Below, in pieces: positions 1-10,377 of a stretch of 64,000 nucleotides of DNA (position 1 is the first letter of the stretch; each line of letters begins with the position of its first letter). The position numbers and the translations under genes were made by a program. The notes beneath the pieces were generated by a model, which saw nothing but the letters and a program-made list of their open reading frames with translations, did no database searches and had not been told where the DNA came from. Source of the stretch: Erpobdella octoculata (Eukaryota > Annelida > Clitellata > Hirudinida > Erpobdellidae); contig OZ022245.1 of the NCBI GenBank assembly GCA_963978895.1, positions 19,298,414-19,362,413 on the forward strand, in the 5' to 3' direction.

Positions 1-466
1 TATATATGTATATATGTATATATGTATATATGTATATATGTATATATGTATATATGTATATATGTATATATGTATATATGTATATATGTATATATGTATA
101 TATGTATATATCTATATATGTATATATGTATATATGTATATATGTATATATGTATATATGTATATATGTATATATGTATATATGTATATATGTATATATG
201 TATATATGTATATATGTATATATGTATATATGTATATATGTATATATGTATATATGTATATATGTAAATATGTATATATGTATATATGTATATATGTATA
301 TATGTATATATGTATATATGTATATATGTATATATGTATATATGTATATATGTATATATGTATATATGTATATATGTATATATGTATATATGTATATATG
401 TATATATGTATATATGTATATATGTATATATGTATATATGTATATATGTATATATGTATATATGTA
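1..466. repeat. (TATATATG)n microsatellite
   Basis: Nearly pure tandem array of the 8-bp unit TATATATG with two visible substitutions (near 113 and 266). It abuts the 3' end of a minus-strand Penelope GIY-YIG coding remnant, so long Tyr/Ile/Met-rich reading frames through it are artefacts of the repeat. Confidence 0.97.
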
Positions 467-797
467 CCAAAAAGTTTTAGAGTTAAATCAAAAGAATACC
501 ATTGTTTATTAATTAAAGGCTTACATTCATTAATGGCTAAAGCTTCTTTTAATTTTAACTTAATGGGTTGATTTTCTTTCATTAGTATACTGGTGTTATC
601 AATTAGAAATTTATGTGATGGTTTGATTGAATGTTGTGTTGAAATATGTTGGTATATGGCACCACTTTGACAATGCATAGTCAATCTACGAGACAGAGTG
701 GTTCTAGTATGACCAATGTAATTTTCCACCTGACCATGTGGAAACGGACACAAAAATTGGTACACTAGGTTGGTTTGTGCTACAGGGCTAGAAACAT
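467..797 (-). pseudogene. Penelope-like element (PLE-1), GIY-YIG endonuclease part
   Basis: The minus strand encodes the GIY-YIG nuclease domain that follows the reverse transcriptase in Penelope-like elements. Visible are [11 protein letters not shown], then [13 protein letters not shown] with the conserved Arg, a following His (TMH), and the [14 protein letters not shown] segment carrying the conserved Glu and Asn. The frame runs into the (TATATATG)n array directly after the family-typical FDLTLKLFG end, so the normal C-terminal tail is missing. It is one frame off the RT part at 806-1558; the shift lies at a run of A near 805. Known for the family: the nuclease nicks target DNA for target-primed reverse transcription. 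This copy cannot make a fused protein. Confidence 0.85.
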
Positions 798-805
798 TAT
801 TTATA

Positions 806-1558
806 CTATTTTAGATTATGAGTTTTTCCATTGTTATAATAGATGTGTAACTTGAGTGTATTATCTTTATTTACAACCTTAATATTATCATACACAATGT
901 TTTTCAACACTTTTTCATCTATTTTATAATTATTAGACATCTGATTAGCATAATGTAATGGAATTATACAAGAATTTGATGAGTTATTGGTATTAGGTTT
1001 TGAAACATGTTTTTTATCAGTAATATGTGACATAAATTTATTTATAGTTGCATCAACAATAGAATTAGAATAATTATTATTTATTAAAAGTTGTTTAACT
1101 TGCTGAATTTCGTTGTGAAAATCAGACCAAGTTTCGGAAAATTTATAGGCCCTATTAATATAATTGTTAATAACGTTTAGTTTATATCTTTCAGGACAAT
1201 CACTATTATAATTAAGACAATTATCTGTGTTTGTGGATTTAGTATAGACCTGGCAAGATAGTTTTGATACATTTCGTGTAACTAAAGTATCCAAAAAAGG
1301 AATTTGATGTTTATTATTAGCAAGTTCATAAGTAAATTGTAGTTTAGAATTTTTTACAAATGCATCTCTCAGTTTAAATAATTCTTCTAAATTATCAACT
1401 GAAACAAATATATCGTCAACATAACGGCAATACAGAAAAGGTTTGGTGTGATTTTCAAATACACGTGCTTCAAGATCACACATATAAAAATTAGCGAAAG
1501 TCGGGCCCAACGGGGACCCCATAGCTACACCGTCAATTTGTAAATTTGTACATATAAG
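806..1558 (-). pseudogene. Penelope-like element (PLE-1), reverse transcriptase C-terminal half
   Basis: Reading from 1558 downward, the frame enters at the RT motif DGVAMGSPLGPTFANFYM, followed by the catalytic YVDD box (CRYVDDIFVS), the IPFLDTLV segment and a thumb-like region (FHNEIQQVKQLLINNNY). These match the PLE RT palm and thumb. Fingers and N-terminal region are absent, so the copy is 5' truncated near 1560. A TAG stop at 806 and a frame change separate it from the GIY-YIG part. The same order of blocks is seen in the longer PLE-3 at 27988-29853. Dead copy, family assignment secure. Confidence 0.88.
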
Positions 1559-1664
1559 TCTCCATTTGTACTTAATGAATTTAAATTTTATTTAAATTGT
1601 ATTTTAATTCCTTTTAATTAGTTGTACCTTTTACCATTTAGTCACTGCATTTTATTTTTAAAAA

Positions 1665-2325
<661 letters not shown>

Positions 2326-2419
<94 letters not shown>
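2326..2419. repeat. (TA)n microsatellite
   Basis: About 94 bp of TA dinucleotide between two tRNA-like repeats. Confidence 0.96.
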
Positions 2420-2421
<2 letters not shown>

Positions 2422-2424
2422 CTA

Positions 2425-2655
2425 TGACTCTGCTAGGAATCGAACCCACGTGTCTACGGCAGCACCGCCTCACCTAAATGCAAGCGCTCTTACCAACTTC
2501 AGTCTTTCGGAGCTACTTAACATTAGACTACGACTATGATAGGTTCAGAACTCCTTACTTCGGCTCGAAAGCTACTCTGCTGCGAGATAGATAATTTTTA
2601 TGAAGTGAAACATTGCGTTGAAATGTTTCGAGAGCCTGTGACTAACTGTCACCAC
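2425..2655 (-). repeat. tRNA-like repeat, truncated copy with body
   Basis: Second tRNA-like family: minus-strand box-B region (CACGTGGGTTCGATTCC) and AAGAGCGCTTGCATTTAGG are present, but the box-A region found in the copy at 37260-37350 is deleted; the sequence jumps from TTACCAACT to TCAGTCTTTCGG. The body that follows on the plus strand (GAGCTACTTAACATTAGAC and on) is shared with 37378-37460. The unit begins at the end of (TA)n. Confidence 0.6.
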
Positions 2656-2668
2656 AAATAACGCAAAA

Positions 2669-2760
2669 TGTTTGTATGTATGTATGTATGTATGTATGTA
2701 TGTATGTATGTATGTATGTATGTATGTATGTATGTATATATGTATATATGTATATATGTA
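2669..2760. repeat. (TGTA)n microsatellite
   Basis: TGTA/TATG tetranucleotide array grading into the TATATATG octamer at its right end, like the array at position 1. Confidence 0.95.
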
Positions 2761-3045
2761 AATTTGTTTTTTCGTTGATGTTTTATGGACAAAAAACGTT
2801 TTGGTCAGCGGTAGTAAGGTGAAGTAAATTTTTTTTACAAAATAAAAATAAATAAATATATAGTTAAATTATACAAAAAATTTTTTCTTAACTTTTAAAG
2901 GTTTTAAATATAAATATTAAATTAAATAAATATGTGTGTTGTTTAGTGCCGCCCATAGATATCTATGGTGCTGCCGGATACCTTTGTTTTGATTTCATAG
3001 AGCTCATTCTCTTCCGAACTTACGATACGACAGCTCTGCTATCGG
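2761..3045. repeat. Dispersed repeat shared with 58295-58605
   Basis: Starting at TTCGTTGATGTTTTATGGAC this block is repeated at 58295-58605 with small differences, including GTGCCGCCCATAGATATC and the TACGACAGCTCTGCTATCGG end. At 58 kb it lies downstream of a Helitron-like 5' end and contains a minus-strand ORF; here that ORF has an in-frame stop and a small deletion. Probably a fragment of a Helitron-like element. Confidence 0.6.
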
Positions 3046-3286
3046 TGCATAAAATTTCATATGTCTATCGTTGCATTTTCATTTTATTAATACGGATTGA
3101 AAACAGCCTTGACCCCAAGAGCCTTCGAGGGTTAAGACTTCAAAGTTTTAAATAAACATTTTTAATTCTTAAGTAAAAAAAACTAAAAAGCATGTTTTAT
3201 AACTATTAAAAGCATAAAAACGCATTGGCAGGTTTTATAATGCATTGCTGTTAATACTGGACCGCACATTCTTACAAATGCTCTGT
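3046..3286. repeat. 240-bp repeat shared with 7872-8108 (piggyBac-like right end plus flank)
   Basis: Almost identical to 7872-8108 (isolated substitutions such as CTTCGAGG/CTCCGAGG). It contains CTTGACCCCAAGAGCC next to TTAA (3132-3135), which at 7958-7961 marks the right end of the piggyBac-like element. Identity continues past the TTAA, so the repeat is larger than a solo end. It stops exactly where the gypsy-1 LTR begins. Confidence 0.65.
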
Positions 3287-3514
3287 GACATATCTATGTT
3301 GAACATTCGATGTTCGTCATATATCTATGTTGAGCATTCGATGTTCTTGATATATCTATGTTGAACATTCTATGTTCTGGGATGATAGTTGGACTTCTGC
3401 CTTGTTCTCTTTCAGTGGTTAATCTCGTGGTTGCTTCGTTGACTCGTTAGAATAAACTTGTGTGTATCTCATCCGTACGTTTATTCTTTATATACATATA
3501 TAATCGAATACAAC
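3287..3514 (+). repeat. Gypsy-1 5' long terminal repeat
   Basis: The repeat block shared with 7.9-8.1 kb breaks at TGTGACATATC (3287), and the gag ATG follows 228 bp later. The segment holds three tandem copies of a roughly 32-bp unit (ATCTATGTTGAACATTCGAT type, 3290-3380). A PBS-like TGGCGCAGTCGACAGG at 3516-3531 overlaps the gag start; it resembles the tRNA-Ser-type sites of 17.6/297-like gypsy elements (known family feature). No matching 3' LTR was found. Confidence 0.6.
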
Positions 3515-4747
3515 ATGGCGCAGTCGACAGGATACTCGATTTTTAAAAGTGATTATGAATTTCGCTTCGATGCCGCTAATCTAGCGAGCGAATGGCGACG
3601 GTTTATTCAAATGTTTCAGATTCACCTGATTGCAAGCGACTCTCTCAAGAAGACCGGCAACATTTTAGTAGCAATGCTTTTGAGTTTCCTCGGCCCTGAT
3701 TCTCTTCCGATCTTCAACGCGTTCGACCTAGATGAGCGCGTGACATTTTGGCAGTTAACGCAATCTTCAGACGAGTCAATAGAAGTATTTCTAATGAAGC
3801 TCCGAAACCAAGCCCAGTCATGTGAGTTTGGAGACCAGCTCGAACCGATGATCAGAGACAGAATTGTACTCGGATGTGCCGATAGGACTCTGCTAGAAAG
3901 ATTTCTCCGAGAAGACGAGCTTACTTTAGAACAAGCGATAAAAATCTGCCGATCAGCGCAATCTGTAAAGAACCAGGTCAAAGTCATCAATGGCGAAAAC
4001 GAACGAGCGGTCTTTGCAGTCAGGAAAAAAAGTACGACACCCCTGCAACCAGGTGGGGCAACGTATCAATGTGGAAACTGCGGTGGAACTCACCCTCCCA
4101 AGAAATGCCCGGCGTTTGGCAAACAGTGCCTCTCCTGTGGAAAACATAACCACTATGCTAAATTCTGTCGAGGAGCTCGAATTCATCAACGCGGATCGGA
4201 ACGTCAAAAAGCACATGGATCCCCTGCAGTCCACGAGTTACAGGACACCTTCTACATCAACACATGTCAAACGTTACAGACGAGAAAGGCTTGGTGGAAA
4301 GACCTTGTTGTTAGAGGAATAAAGGTACGATGCAAGTTAGACACTGGAGCGGAGGTAAACATATTGCCCAAAACCGTTTGGAATAAAATGAGAAGTCGAC
4401 CACTTCTTCGTCATACCAAGGCAGTACTCACATCGTTCAGCAATACCAGTGTACACCCGGTTGGAGTGGTAACTCTATCAGTTGTCCACAGTCAAAGAAG
4501 TGTGCCAACACAATTTTATGTAGTTAGCCATCCTGCTTCTCCTCTTCTAGGTCTTCCAAGCTGTCAGGAGTTGAACTTTATAAGAAGGGTTGACCAAGTG
4601 ATGACACATTCATCAAAGAACATCATCAATGAGTTTAAAGAAAGAAAATCCTCTGCCTTGCATTCAACACCAGTTACTTGGAAAACTACTTCGGCCACGA
4701 CAGGACCGCAATACATCAAGGAATGCAGCCGTTTGAAAAAAAACTGA
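3515..4747 (+). pseudogene. Ty3/gypsy gag-protease (gypsy-1)
   Basis: Open from ATG 3515 (MAQSTG) to a stop at 4745. N-terminal capsid-like region with EWRRFIQMFQIHL and ESIEVFLMKLRNQAQSCEFG; a short internal deletion is likely around NAFDLDERVTF, where the family usually has a longer linker. Two zinc knuckles follow: CGNCGGTHPPKKC and CLSCGKHNHYAKFC. The aspartic protease has its active site in KLDTGAEVNILP and a C-terminal LLGLPSCQELNFIRRV segment. RT, RNase H and integrase catalytic regions are absent downstream, so the polyprotein is non-functional although this ORF is open. Confidence 0.88.
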
Positions 4748-4812
4748 AAAACAGATCTTCCCAACAGCAATAGTCATATTCCCGGCAGAAGAAAGACCAG
4801 CAACTCCAGCCA

Positions 4813-5505
4813 TTGAAGCAGAGCAACCAAAAGTCGCAGCAAACAAAGTATGGCCAACAGTTGCATAGAGACAACCGTGAGCCGCAACGTGACAACCGCC
4901 AGCAACAACATGAACCAAGTCAGCAGCAGTACCAGCTCCGTCAGCAGCAGTACCAGGCGCGTCAACAGTATCAGCCGCGTCAACAGCAGCAGTACCAACC
5001 ACGTCAGCAGCAATATGAACAGAGCCAACAGCCTCGTCAACAGCAACAGGCGTGGGGTCCTTGACCACAGAAGACACCTAAAGTAGGAGAAAGATGTTAC
5101 TCTGGTGAAGGATCAAGAGGTTATTCTGGACAAGGATCCAGAAGTCAGCAACAACATAAAGTTCCCCCACATAAGTCTCAACCGCTCCCCCGAGTCATCC
5201 ATGGCAAAGATCAACTCCAAAGGTTGCAAAGAAAGCAGAAATCATATTATGACAGATCGGCTCACAAATTACCTGAACTGCAACCTGGTGAAACCGTCAG
5301 AATCCGTCATCATGGCCAGTGGATTCCAGGTCAGGTCAAGTTTAAACATGGCACTCCTCGTTAATATGTGGTGCAGACGGACGCAGGTGGAGAACTGAGA
5401 AGAAATCGTCGACATCTCATTTGAACTAAAGAACCTGGTCCAACTCAGGTTACCCCAGCATCTGAAGACATGTCTCGAAGTTATGTTACCAGGGAAGCCA
5501 ACTAA
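4813..5505 (+). pseudogene. Gypsy-1 pol C-terminal remnant with Q-rich insert
   Basis: A Gln-rich stretch (repeats like RQQQYQ, 4813-5061) ends in TGA and is followed in the same frame by LQRKQKSYYDRSAHKL, ELQPGETVRIRHHGQW and FKHGTPR, then a TAA, and RRNRRHL. The latter blocks are the post-integrase C-terminal region of gypsy pol. Between the protease (ends about 4560) and this region about 1 kb of RT/RNase H/integrase is gone. The CAG-rich part is a minisatellite in its own right. It ends against a Helitron C fragment. Confidence 0.75.
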
Positions 5506-5705
5506 GAGCGAAAGATAGAGCGGGAAAAGGAAAGCGACCGAGAACGGGAAAGCAGCCACGAGCGGGAAAACGACCGGGAGCTGGAAAACGACCGAGAGCG
5601 GGAAAGCGACCGGGAACGGGAAAGCGGAGAAGGAAACGGGAGCGAGAGAGACAAACATTAGTAAAACCTCTAAAATCCCCGGGCAACGCCAGGTGCCCCC
5701 GCTAG
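5506..5705 (+). mobile_element. Helitron family C, 3' end with 18-bp minisatellite
   Basis: Tandem GACCGGGAACGGGAAAGC-type units followed by ACGGGAGCGAGAGAGACAAA, a CCCCGGGCAACGCC hairpin region and the terminal CCCCCGCTAG|T. Matches the 3' ends at 30471, 38785 and 42429. The 5' half is absent. Confidence 0.8.
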
Positions 5706-5998
5706 TGTATTATATTTATTAGATAAAGAGGTATGCGATAGTTACGTAACACTATTTGTGGCCGCATCTACGACGTTTAAAAAGTTATGCAATATTTACG
5801 CAACATTAATTGTAGCCGGGATTAGGTGACGCGGGACAAATTGTCGCAGGATCATTAGACGCCGGGATTAAAAGTCGTCGGGAATATATGTCGCGGTAAT
5901 ATATGATCAGGATTAAATGTGTCGGGATTATATTATTAATCTGCTCATATATGTAGGGGCGTTATTTGCGAGAATAGAAGGGGATAATGCCCCTTTAA
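5706..5998. other. Non-coding; degenerate short repeats
   Basis: Contains loose repeats of GTCG(C/G)GGATTA over 5815-5935 and a pair of TTACG(T/C)AACA-type repeats near 5740 and 5795. No protein signature. Ends in the TTAA that flanks the piggyBac-like element. Confidence 0.5.
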
Positions 5999-6483
5999 CC
6001 TTTGGAGGCTTTTGCTAATGCAATCACACTTGGGATCTTTGGGGTTCATATGGACCCCAGCATTTTCGTTGGTATATTTACATTAAGATATGTGTTAGGT
6101 GTATAAAAATTATATTTATACTTATAAGCAAAGCGGTGAAAGCGCGGGCCAATTGTTCCCCAAATTTTACAGGGATTGGGGAACTTTTCCCCCTTTCCCC
6201 ATCTTTGTTTCGTTTTTGTTTCATCGACATATGACCAGATAGTATGTTAATTCCAGACGTATGTAAGCAAGTCACAATGAAAAGAAAAATAACACATACC
6301 ATTGCTTATCAACATAAAACTACAGTTATTGTTTGTAAGTGTTAAAGTCAAATTAGCATTCAAATCTGCATCTTCTGATTCGCAGAGGTTTCTGTGGAAA
6401 CCTTTGACGTCAACTTATTCTCTTCATCGGTAACACACTGCTCGTTCTCATCTTCAATGCGGGAAGGTTCATCGTCTTCAAGC

Positions 6484-6722
6484 AATCAACATATACAGAA
6501 TATCAGAATCACTATCACTCAGTAATTTGTCACTTTTATTAGAAGCACTTTCTCCGTCATTGCCTCCTTGCGAATTGTCAACATCTGTGTCGCTCTCACT
6601 ATTAGAGTATTTATCATCAGTTGATACAAGATCGTCAGCACTGACATCATTTCCATTGTTTTAAAATATTAGTTTTATAATTTCTTCCGTTGTATAGCGT
6701 CTCTGTTCCCGTTTGGCCATTT
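6484..6722 (-). pseudogene. Probable piggyBac transposase N-terminus
   Basis: The minus strand from 6722 reads MAKREQRRYTTEEIIKLIF, a stop, then an acidic Ser/Asp-rich stretch (NSESDTDVDNSQ, SDKLLSDSDSDILY). A basic start with T-EE-I followed by a long acidic Ser/Asp tract is usual for piggyBac-type transposases. Only this end remains. Confidence 0.45.
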
Positions 6723-7547
6723 TACACACTATGATATGAAATTACTTCATGTTCTTGTCCATGACACATTTAGCCGGTTTTTTTATTCAACAACTGAGTT
6801 ACGTAGACAAAAACTCTAATATAAATTCAAACGTATTATAATGACAAAGCAGCGGGAAGTAGTGTCTAAACTACCATTTATATTTCATATTTAGCATACA
6901 GTACTTTGTAGACCACTAACTGTACTTCCGAGGCTTTGTGCAATCCGTTTTTTTACCCAATTATAATATAATGAACTTTTTCTTCTGTCATAAAGACACG
7001 GATTTTTTTTGAAGAGACTGATCAATTGAAGCACTTTTTCATCAGTCCACTCCATCGTAATTTCTATTATTGAAATAACCATTAGGCATCAATTTGACAT
7101 ACTTATGGCCGCAAATCACCATACAACCATTGGTCCTAAACGCTTTTTACACACTTTGAAATGAAATTACTTCATGTCCATGAATGGCCCATTACACACT
7201 TTGCCGGTTTTTTTCATTCAGCAACTGAGTTACGTAAACGAAAACTCTAATATAACTTCAACCGTATTATAATGACAAAGCAGCGGCAAGTAGTGTCTAA
7301 ATTACCATTTATATTAAGCATAAAGTACTTCGTAGACCACTAACAGTTCCGAGGCTTTGTGAAATCCGTTTTTTACCCAATTATGATATAATGAACTTTT
7401 TTATTATGTCATAAAGACACGGTTTTTCTTTGAAGAGACTGATCAAGGGTCAATTGAAGCACTTCCTCAACAGTCCACTCTATTGTAATTTCTATTATTC
7501 AAATAATCTTAGGCATCAATTTGACATACATATGGCCACAATTTTTT
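6718..7547. repeat. 415-bp tandem duplication with MADF-like exon
   Basis: Two tandem copies (about 6718-7141 and 7142-7547) sharing TACACACT, GAAATTACTTCATGT, ACTGAGTTACGTA and ATGACAAAGCAGCGG landmarks, diverged by small indels. Each contains the minus-strand MADF-like segment described separately. Confidence 0.8.
6891..7053 (-). CDS. MADF/SANT-like domain fragment
   Basis: Minus-strand ORF whose core is MEWTDEKVLQLISLFKKNP, CLYDRRKSSLYYN and WVKKRIAQSLG. The order W-T-E-x-L-I-L-K-P-L-Y-Y-N-W-I-G is that of MADF/Myb-SANT-like DNA-binding domains, found in host factors and as accessory proteins of Harbinger elements. A second copy at 7317-7490 is frameshifted. No flanking exon could be joined. 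It may be a captured exon or part of a second transposon inside the piggyBac-like element. Confidence 0.45.
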
Positions 7548-8108
7548 TTGTAATAGTTTATAGTCCTTTACACCAGGTGTTTTAAGACTAAAATGGCTGT
7601 ATGTTGGAAGCACCTAAGTACTTCCTGTCGTGGATCATAATTTGATCTTTTTAACTTTTCCCTCCTCCTTTCTCCAGGCTTGGGACTGGCTTGCAAAAGC
7701 AAGGCGGAGTTATGGCCACAAATCACTTGAAAACCATTATATTAACATTGGGCTCCAAATAGACCCCAGGATCCTCGATGTATAATTAACGAATATGTCG
7801 ATAATTAACGAATATAAAGATAAATTTGAAATTTTTGTATGATGAATACTTCTTACTAAGACGTGCATAATGTCATAAAATTTCATATGTCTATCGTTGC
7901 ATTTTCATTTTATTAATACGGATTGAAAACAGCCTTGACCCCAAGAGCCTCCGAGGGTTAAGACTTCAAAGTTTTAAATAACCATTTTTAATTCTTATGT
8001 AAAAAAACTAAAAAGCATGTTTTATAACTATTAAAAGCATAAAAACGCATTGGCAGGTTTTATAATGCATTGCTGTTAATACTGGACCACACATTCTTAC
8101 AAATGCTC

Positions 8109-8485
8109 ATAAAAATATTTTCAACAGTAAATGTGTAGGGGAGACCTGGCACCCTTGATGCTATAACGTTTTTTCATTACTTACTTAATAAATCGAATCA
8201 AGCACGGCACCAGTCTATTAAAATTATAAATTCTTCCCTCCTCCTGTGTTTTGTTTAATTTTGGAGTTGTGGTTTCAATTTTATCGATATAATTCATTTT
8301 TTAAGGTAAAAACTAATTTGATCACTATTTTTATGGATGCTCAAGCTAAAATGTTTTTAAAAAGTTTGTGATGTTTTATATAGCATTTTGAAGAAAATTC
8401 ATTTTAGTTTAAAGCTTTTGTTTTTCAGCAACAAGCATGGCTAAACTATTTGGATTTCACTTATTTTTTTAAAAATGGTGATGTC
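8109..8485. other. AT-rich sequence, nothing recognised
   Basis: No coding signature, inverted repeat or shared repeat was found between the 7872-8108 repeat and the MULE left terminal array. Confidence 0.5.
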
Positions 8486-8886
8486 GGCGGGGAACGGACA
8501 TTTCCCCCTCGGACATTTTCACCCCCGGACGTTCCCCCCCCCCCCGGGGTAGGACAATTCCCTCCCTCCCGGGTAGAACATTTCCCCCCCTGGAGAGAGA
8601 ATATACTTTTATAGTGGGGCAGTATAGTTGGACTTGCCGACGTTTTTTGAAGAAAATATATTTGTTTATCACCTAAATAGTTCATTGCATAACAGTATAG
8701 ATAATATAAAACAGATGTCAGAAAACATCATATGAGCAATTGTATGTAATCAATTTTATTGTGGCTTAAGTATTTCTCTTTCAATAAACTTTTTCATTCT
8801 ACTTGGATAAGATCAAGGTGTGGTGGGCACGCCGAACCCCAATGGACTACGATTAAGCCACTCTATGAGTTAAACATTTCTGCGGA

Positions 8887-9444
8887 ATGTTGGATGCCCT
8901 GGCTTACCTGCCGGTCAATGAAGTAGAAAGTGGGATGCGGTACCTTATCAGAAAAATACCAAAAGACGATGGCCTGGAAGCTCTGAAATTATTAGTAAAT
9001 TACTTTGATGCCACTTATGTTTCCGGAACGATAAGACGGGTCAAACGCCCAGGAACTGGCGATGGAATTCCAAAACTGAACTTATGTCGGAAGCCGCCAT
9101 TGTTCCCGCCACCGCTTTGGAACGTTCATGAAGCAACTTTAACAAGGGGTCATCGAACCAACAATATATGCGAGTCCTGGAACTGTGGGTTTTCTAGCCT
9201 TGTTGGTCATCGTCACCCCTCGTTGTGGACGCTCATAGAAGCGCTTCAGCAGGACGAAGCAATGGCATCAACCTCAATCCAAAGGGAGGCTCGAGGAGAA
9301 CCACCAGCCAAGAGAGTAAAGCGAACGACGAAGGCGCTTCAATCGGCTCTTTTTTCGTTAACGTATGCACGCCGAAAAAACATAAAAACATTGGAAGATG
9401 TCCAAGAGGGCCTAGGACACATTATTCGTTTTAACAATATTTAA
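8887..9444 (+). CDS. MULE transposase, C-terminal part
   Basis: 186-residue ORF ending at a true stop. Visible are LDALAYLPVNEV near the start, NYFDATYVSG, FPPPLWNVHEATL, then RTNNICESWNCGFSSLVGH and HPSLWTLIEALQ. The W-N-x-H, R-T-N-N-x-C-E-W-N and HPS-W blocks are typical of the C-terminal region of MULE transposases in invertebrate genomes. The catalytic DDE core and SWIM/FLYWCH parts lie upstream in the family and are not readable here, so the copy is 5' deleted or broken. It is still open, which suggests fairly recent decay. Confidence 0.75.
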   Translation: MLDALAYLPVNEVESGMRYLIRKIPKDDGLEALKLLVNYFDATYVSGTIRRVKRPGTGDGIPKLNLCRKPPLFPPPLWNVHEATLTRGHRTNNICESWNCGFSSLVGHRHPSLWTLIEALQQDEAMASTSIQREARGEPPAKRVKRTTKALQSALFSLTYARRKNIKTLEDVQEGLGHIIRFNNI

Positions 9445-9654
9445 ATGTAACCAATAAATGTTTAATAATTTAAAAAATGTGTTTGTGTTTCTTAGAAAAA
9501 CTTGTGAAATTTAACTCTGCCTTGTCCTACCTCGTGGGGTGAGAATTATCATACTCATGGCGGGGGAATGTCCGGAGGAGAATTTACACAATTCCCGCAC
9601 ACACATATTTATGGCATGCAAGAAAACGCTCTTGCAAAACCAGAACTTCGTACA

Positions 9655-9745
9655 TTACCACAGGGGGGAAATGTCCTACCCTAGGGGGGGAAATGTCCTA
9701 CCCTAGGGGGGGGAAATGTCCTACCTTGGGGGGGGAATGTCCTAG
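9655..9745. repeat. G-rich tandem array (right MULE terminus)
   Basis: Four units of about 21-22 bp, each a run of six to nine G followed by AAATGTCCTACC(C/T). The inverse array is at 8490-8600. Confidence 0.85.
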
Positions 9746-9764
9746 GGTCCATTCTTTTACAGCG

Positions 9765-10171
9765 CTGCATGCAATGACTGGGTTGTTTCAAATACAAGGC
9801 CTATGACGATATTTGACATTGTTGGAATTTCAAAAGCCTTATGAAAAAGCTTTCAGTCAATCAAACATCATTGCAGGATTCAAGGTGGCTGGAATCAAGC
9901 TTTTCAATTCAAGTATTTTTAATGAAGATGAGTTCTCAGCATTGTACAGATCGTCCAGAACCTGTTGTTGGTAAAGATTCTGGCAAAATGAAATTTGCAT
10001 GCAGCGAGAACCAATAAAAAAAGCATCCGCTGCAGAAAACAAAAAGAAAAAAACAAGGATTATAAAACTCAACAAGTCTGTTAAAACAGATCAACAGAGA
10101 AAAGCAAGCGCAATTTCAGTCAGTCAGTCATCCATTCCAGAAGCTAGTCTTGAAGCTTTAAGTGACTTCTA
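9765..10171 (+). pseudogene. pogo/Tigger-like transposase C-terminal remnant
   Basis: The plus strand reads NDWVVSNTRPMTIFDIVG, then after a one-base frame change AFSQSNIIAGFKVAGIKLFN and SSIFNEDEFSALY, followed by a Lys-rich tail (ENKKKKTRIIKLNK). The NI-GF---GI-PFN--IF-EDEF pattern is the C-terminal signature of pogo-clade (Tc1/mariner superfamily) transposases. Stops interrupt it. It is directly followed by the gypsy-2 LTR. Confidence 0.65.
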
Positions 10172-10183
10172 GCCATTTGCGAC

Positions 10184-10366
10184 TGTTATGGACTAATATG
10201 TACGGAAGAACAACGCTTATACAACAGAGACACGAACACGCACCATCGCCAACTATGTTTATTCCCGAAAAAGGAATATACTCAAACAGTGAAGTTTAGA
10301 TATAACCTAGGGCCATAGACAAAAGATTCTAGAGAATTAATAAATAATAATTGTCTGTTCCTAACA
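10184..10366 (-). repeat. Gypsy-2 3' long terminal repeat
   Basis: On the minus strand a purine tract (TTGAGGGGGAGG) is followed by TGTTAGGAAC... and the unit ends ...TCCATAACA, giving TGTTA/TAACA inverted ends, 183 bp. Position after the pol stop and the polypurine tract fits a gypsy 3' LTR. No 5' LTR was found at the other end of the element. Confidence 0.65.
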
Positions 10367-10377
10367 CCTCCCCCTCA

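Larger units (their letters stand above)
5999..7957 (-). mobile_element. piggyBac-like element
   Basis: Bounded by TTAA at 5995-5998 and 7958-7961. The left end reads CCTTTGGAGGCTTTTG and the inverted right end CCCTCGGAGGCTCTTG, an imperfect terminal repeat. Both sub-termini carry a GACCCC(A) hairpin (TTGGGGTTCATATGGACCCC at left). TTAA targets and such hairpins are known of piggyBac-like elements. Inside are a minus-strand acidic N-terminal transposase remnant and a tandem duplication. The catalytic region is not recognisable. The right boundary is less certain because the repeat shared with 3046-3286 crosses it. Confidence 0.55.
8486..9745 (+). mobile_element. MULE (Mutator-like) element with C/G-rich terminal arrays
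   Basis: The left end (8486-8600) is rich in GGTAG(G/A)ACA(A)TTCCC and poly-C; the right end (9540-9745) carries the inverse, GGGGGGGAAATGTCCTACC units. The two arrays are inverted relative to each other and enclose a MULE transposase C-terminal ORF. Terminal repeats made of short tandem units are known in some MULEs. The exact ends and target duplication could not be fixed. Confidence 0.6.

Noticed and set aside
1..466. Long ORFs of Met/Tyr/Ile/Cys/Val on several frames
   Set aside because: Pure translation of the TATATATG array. The same applies to all YIYIYI frames over (TA)n at 1.8, 2.3, 24.1, 25.5, 37.9, 50.9 and 58.1 kb, and to the Cys/Met/Tyr/Val frames over (TATG)n.
4813..5064. Neuropeptide or prion-like Gln-rich gene
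   Set aside because: In frame with and adjacent to a gypsy pol remnant; no signal peptide or dibasic peptide pattern.
5506..5690. Arg/Ser-rich or Pro/Gly/Phe-rich ORFs (also at 30.2, 38.0, 38.6, 39.2, 40.1 and 42.2 kb)
   Set aside because: Reading of the 18-bp Helitron minisatellite in different frames; not SR proteins or secreted repeat proteins.
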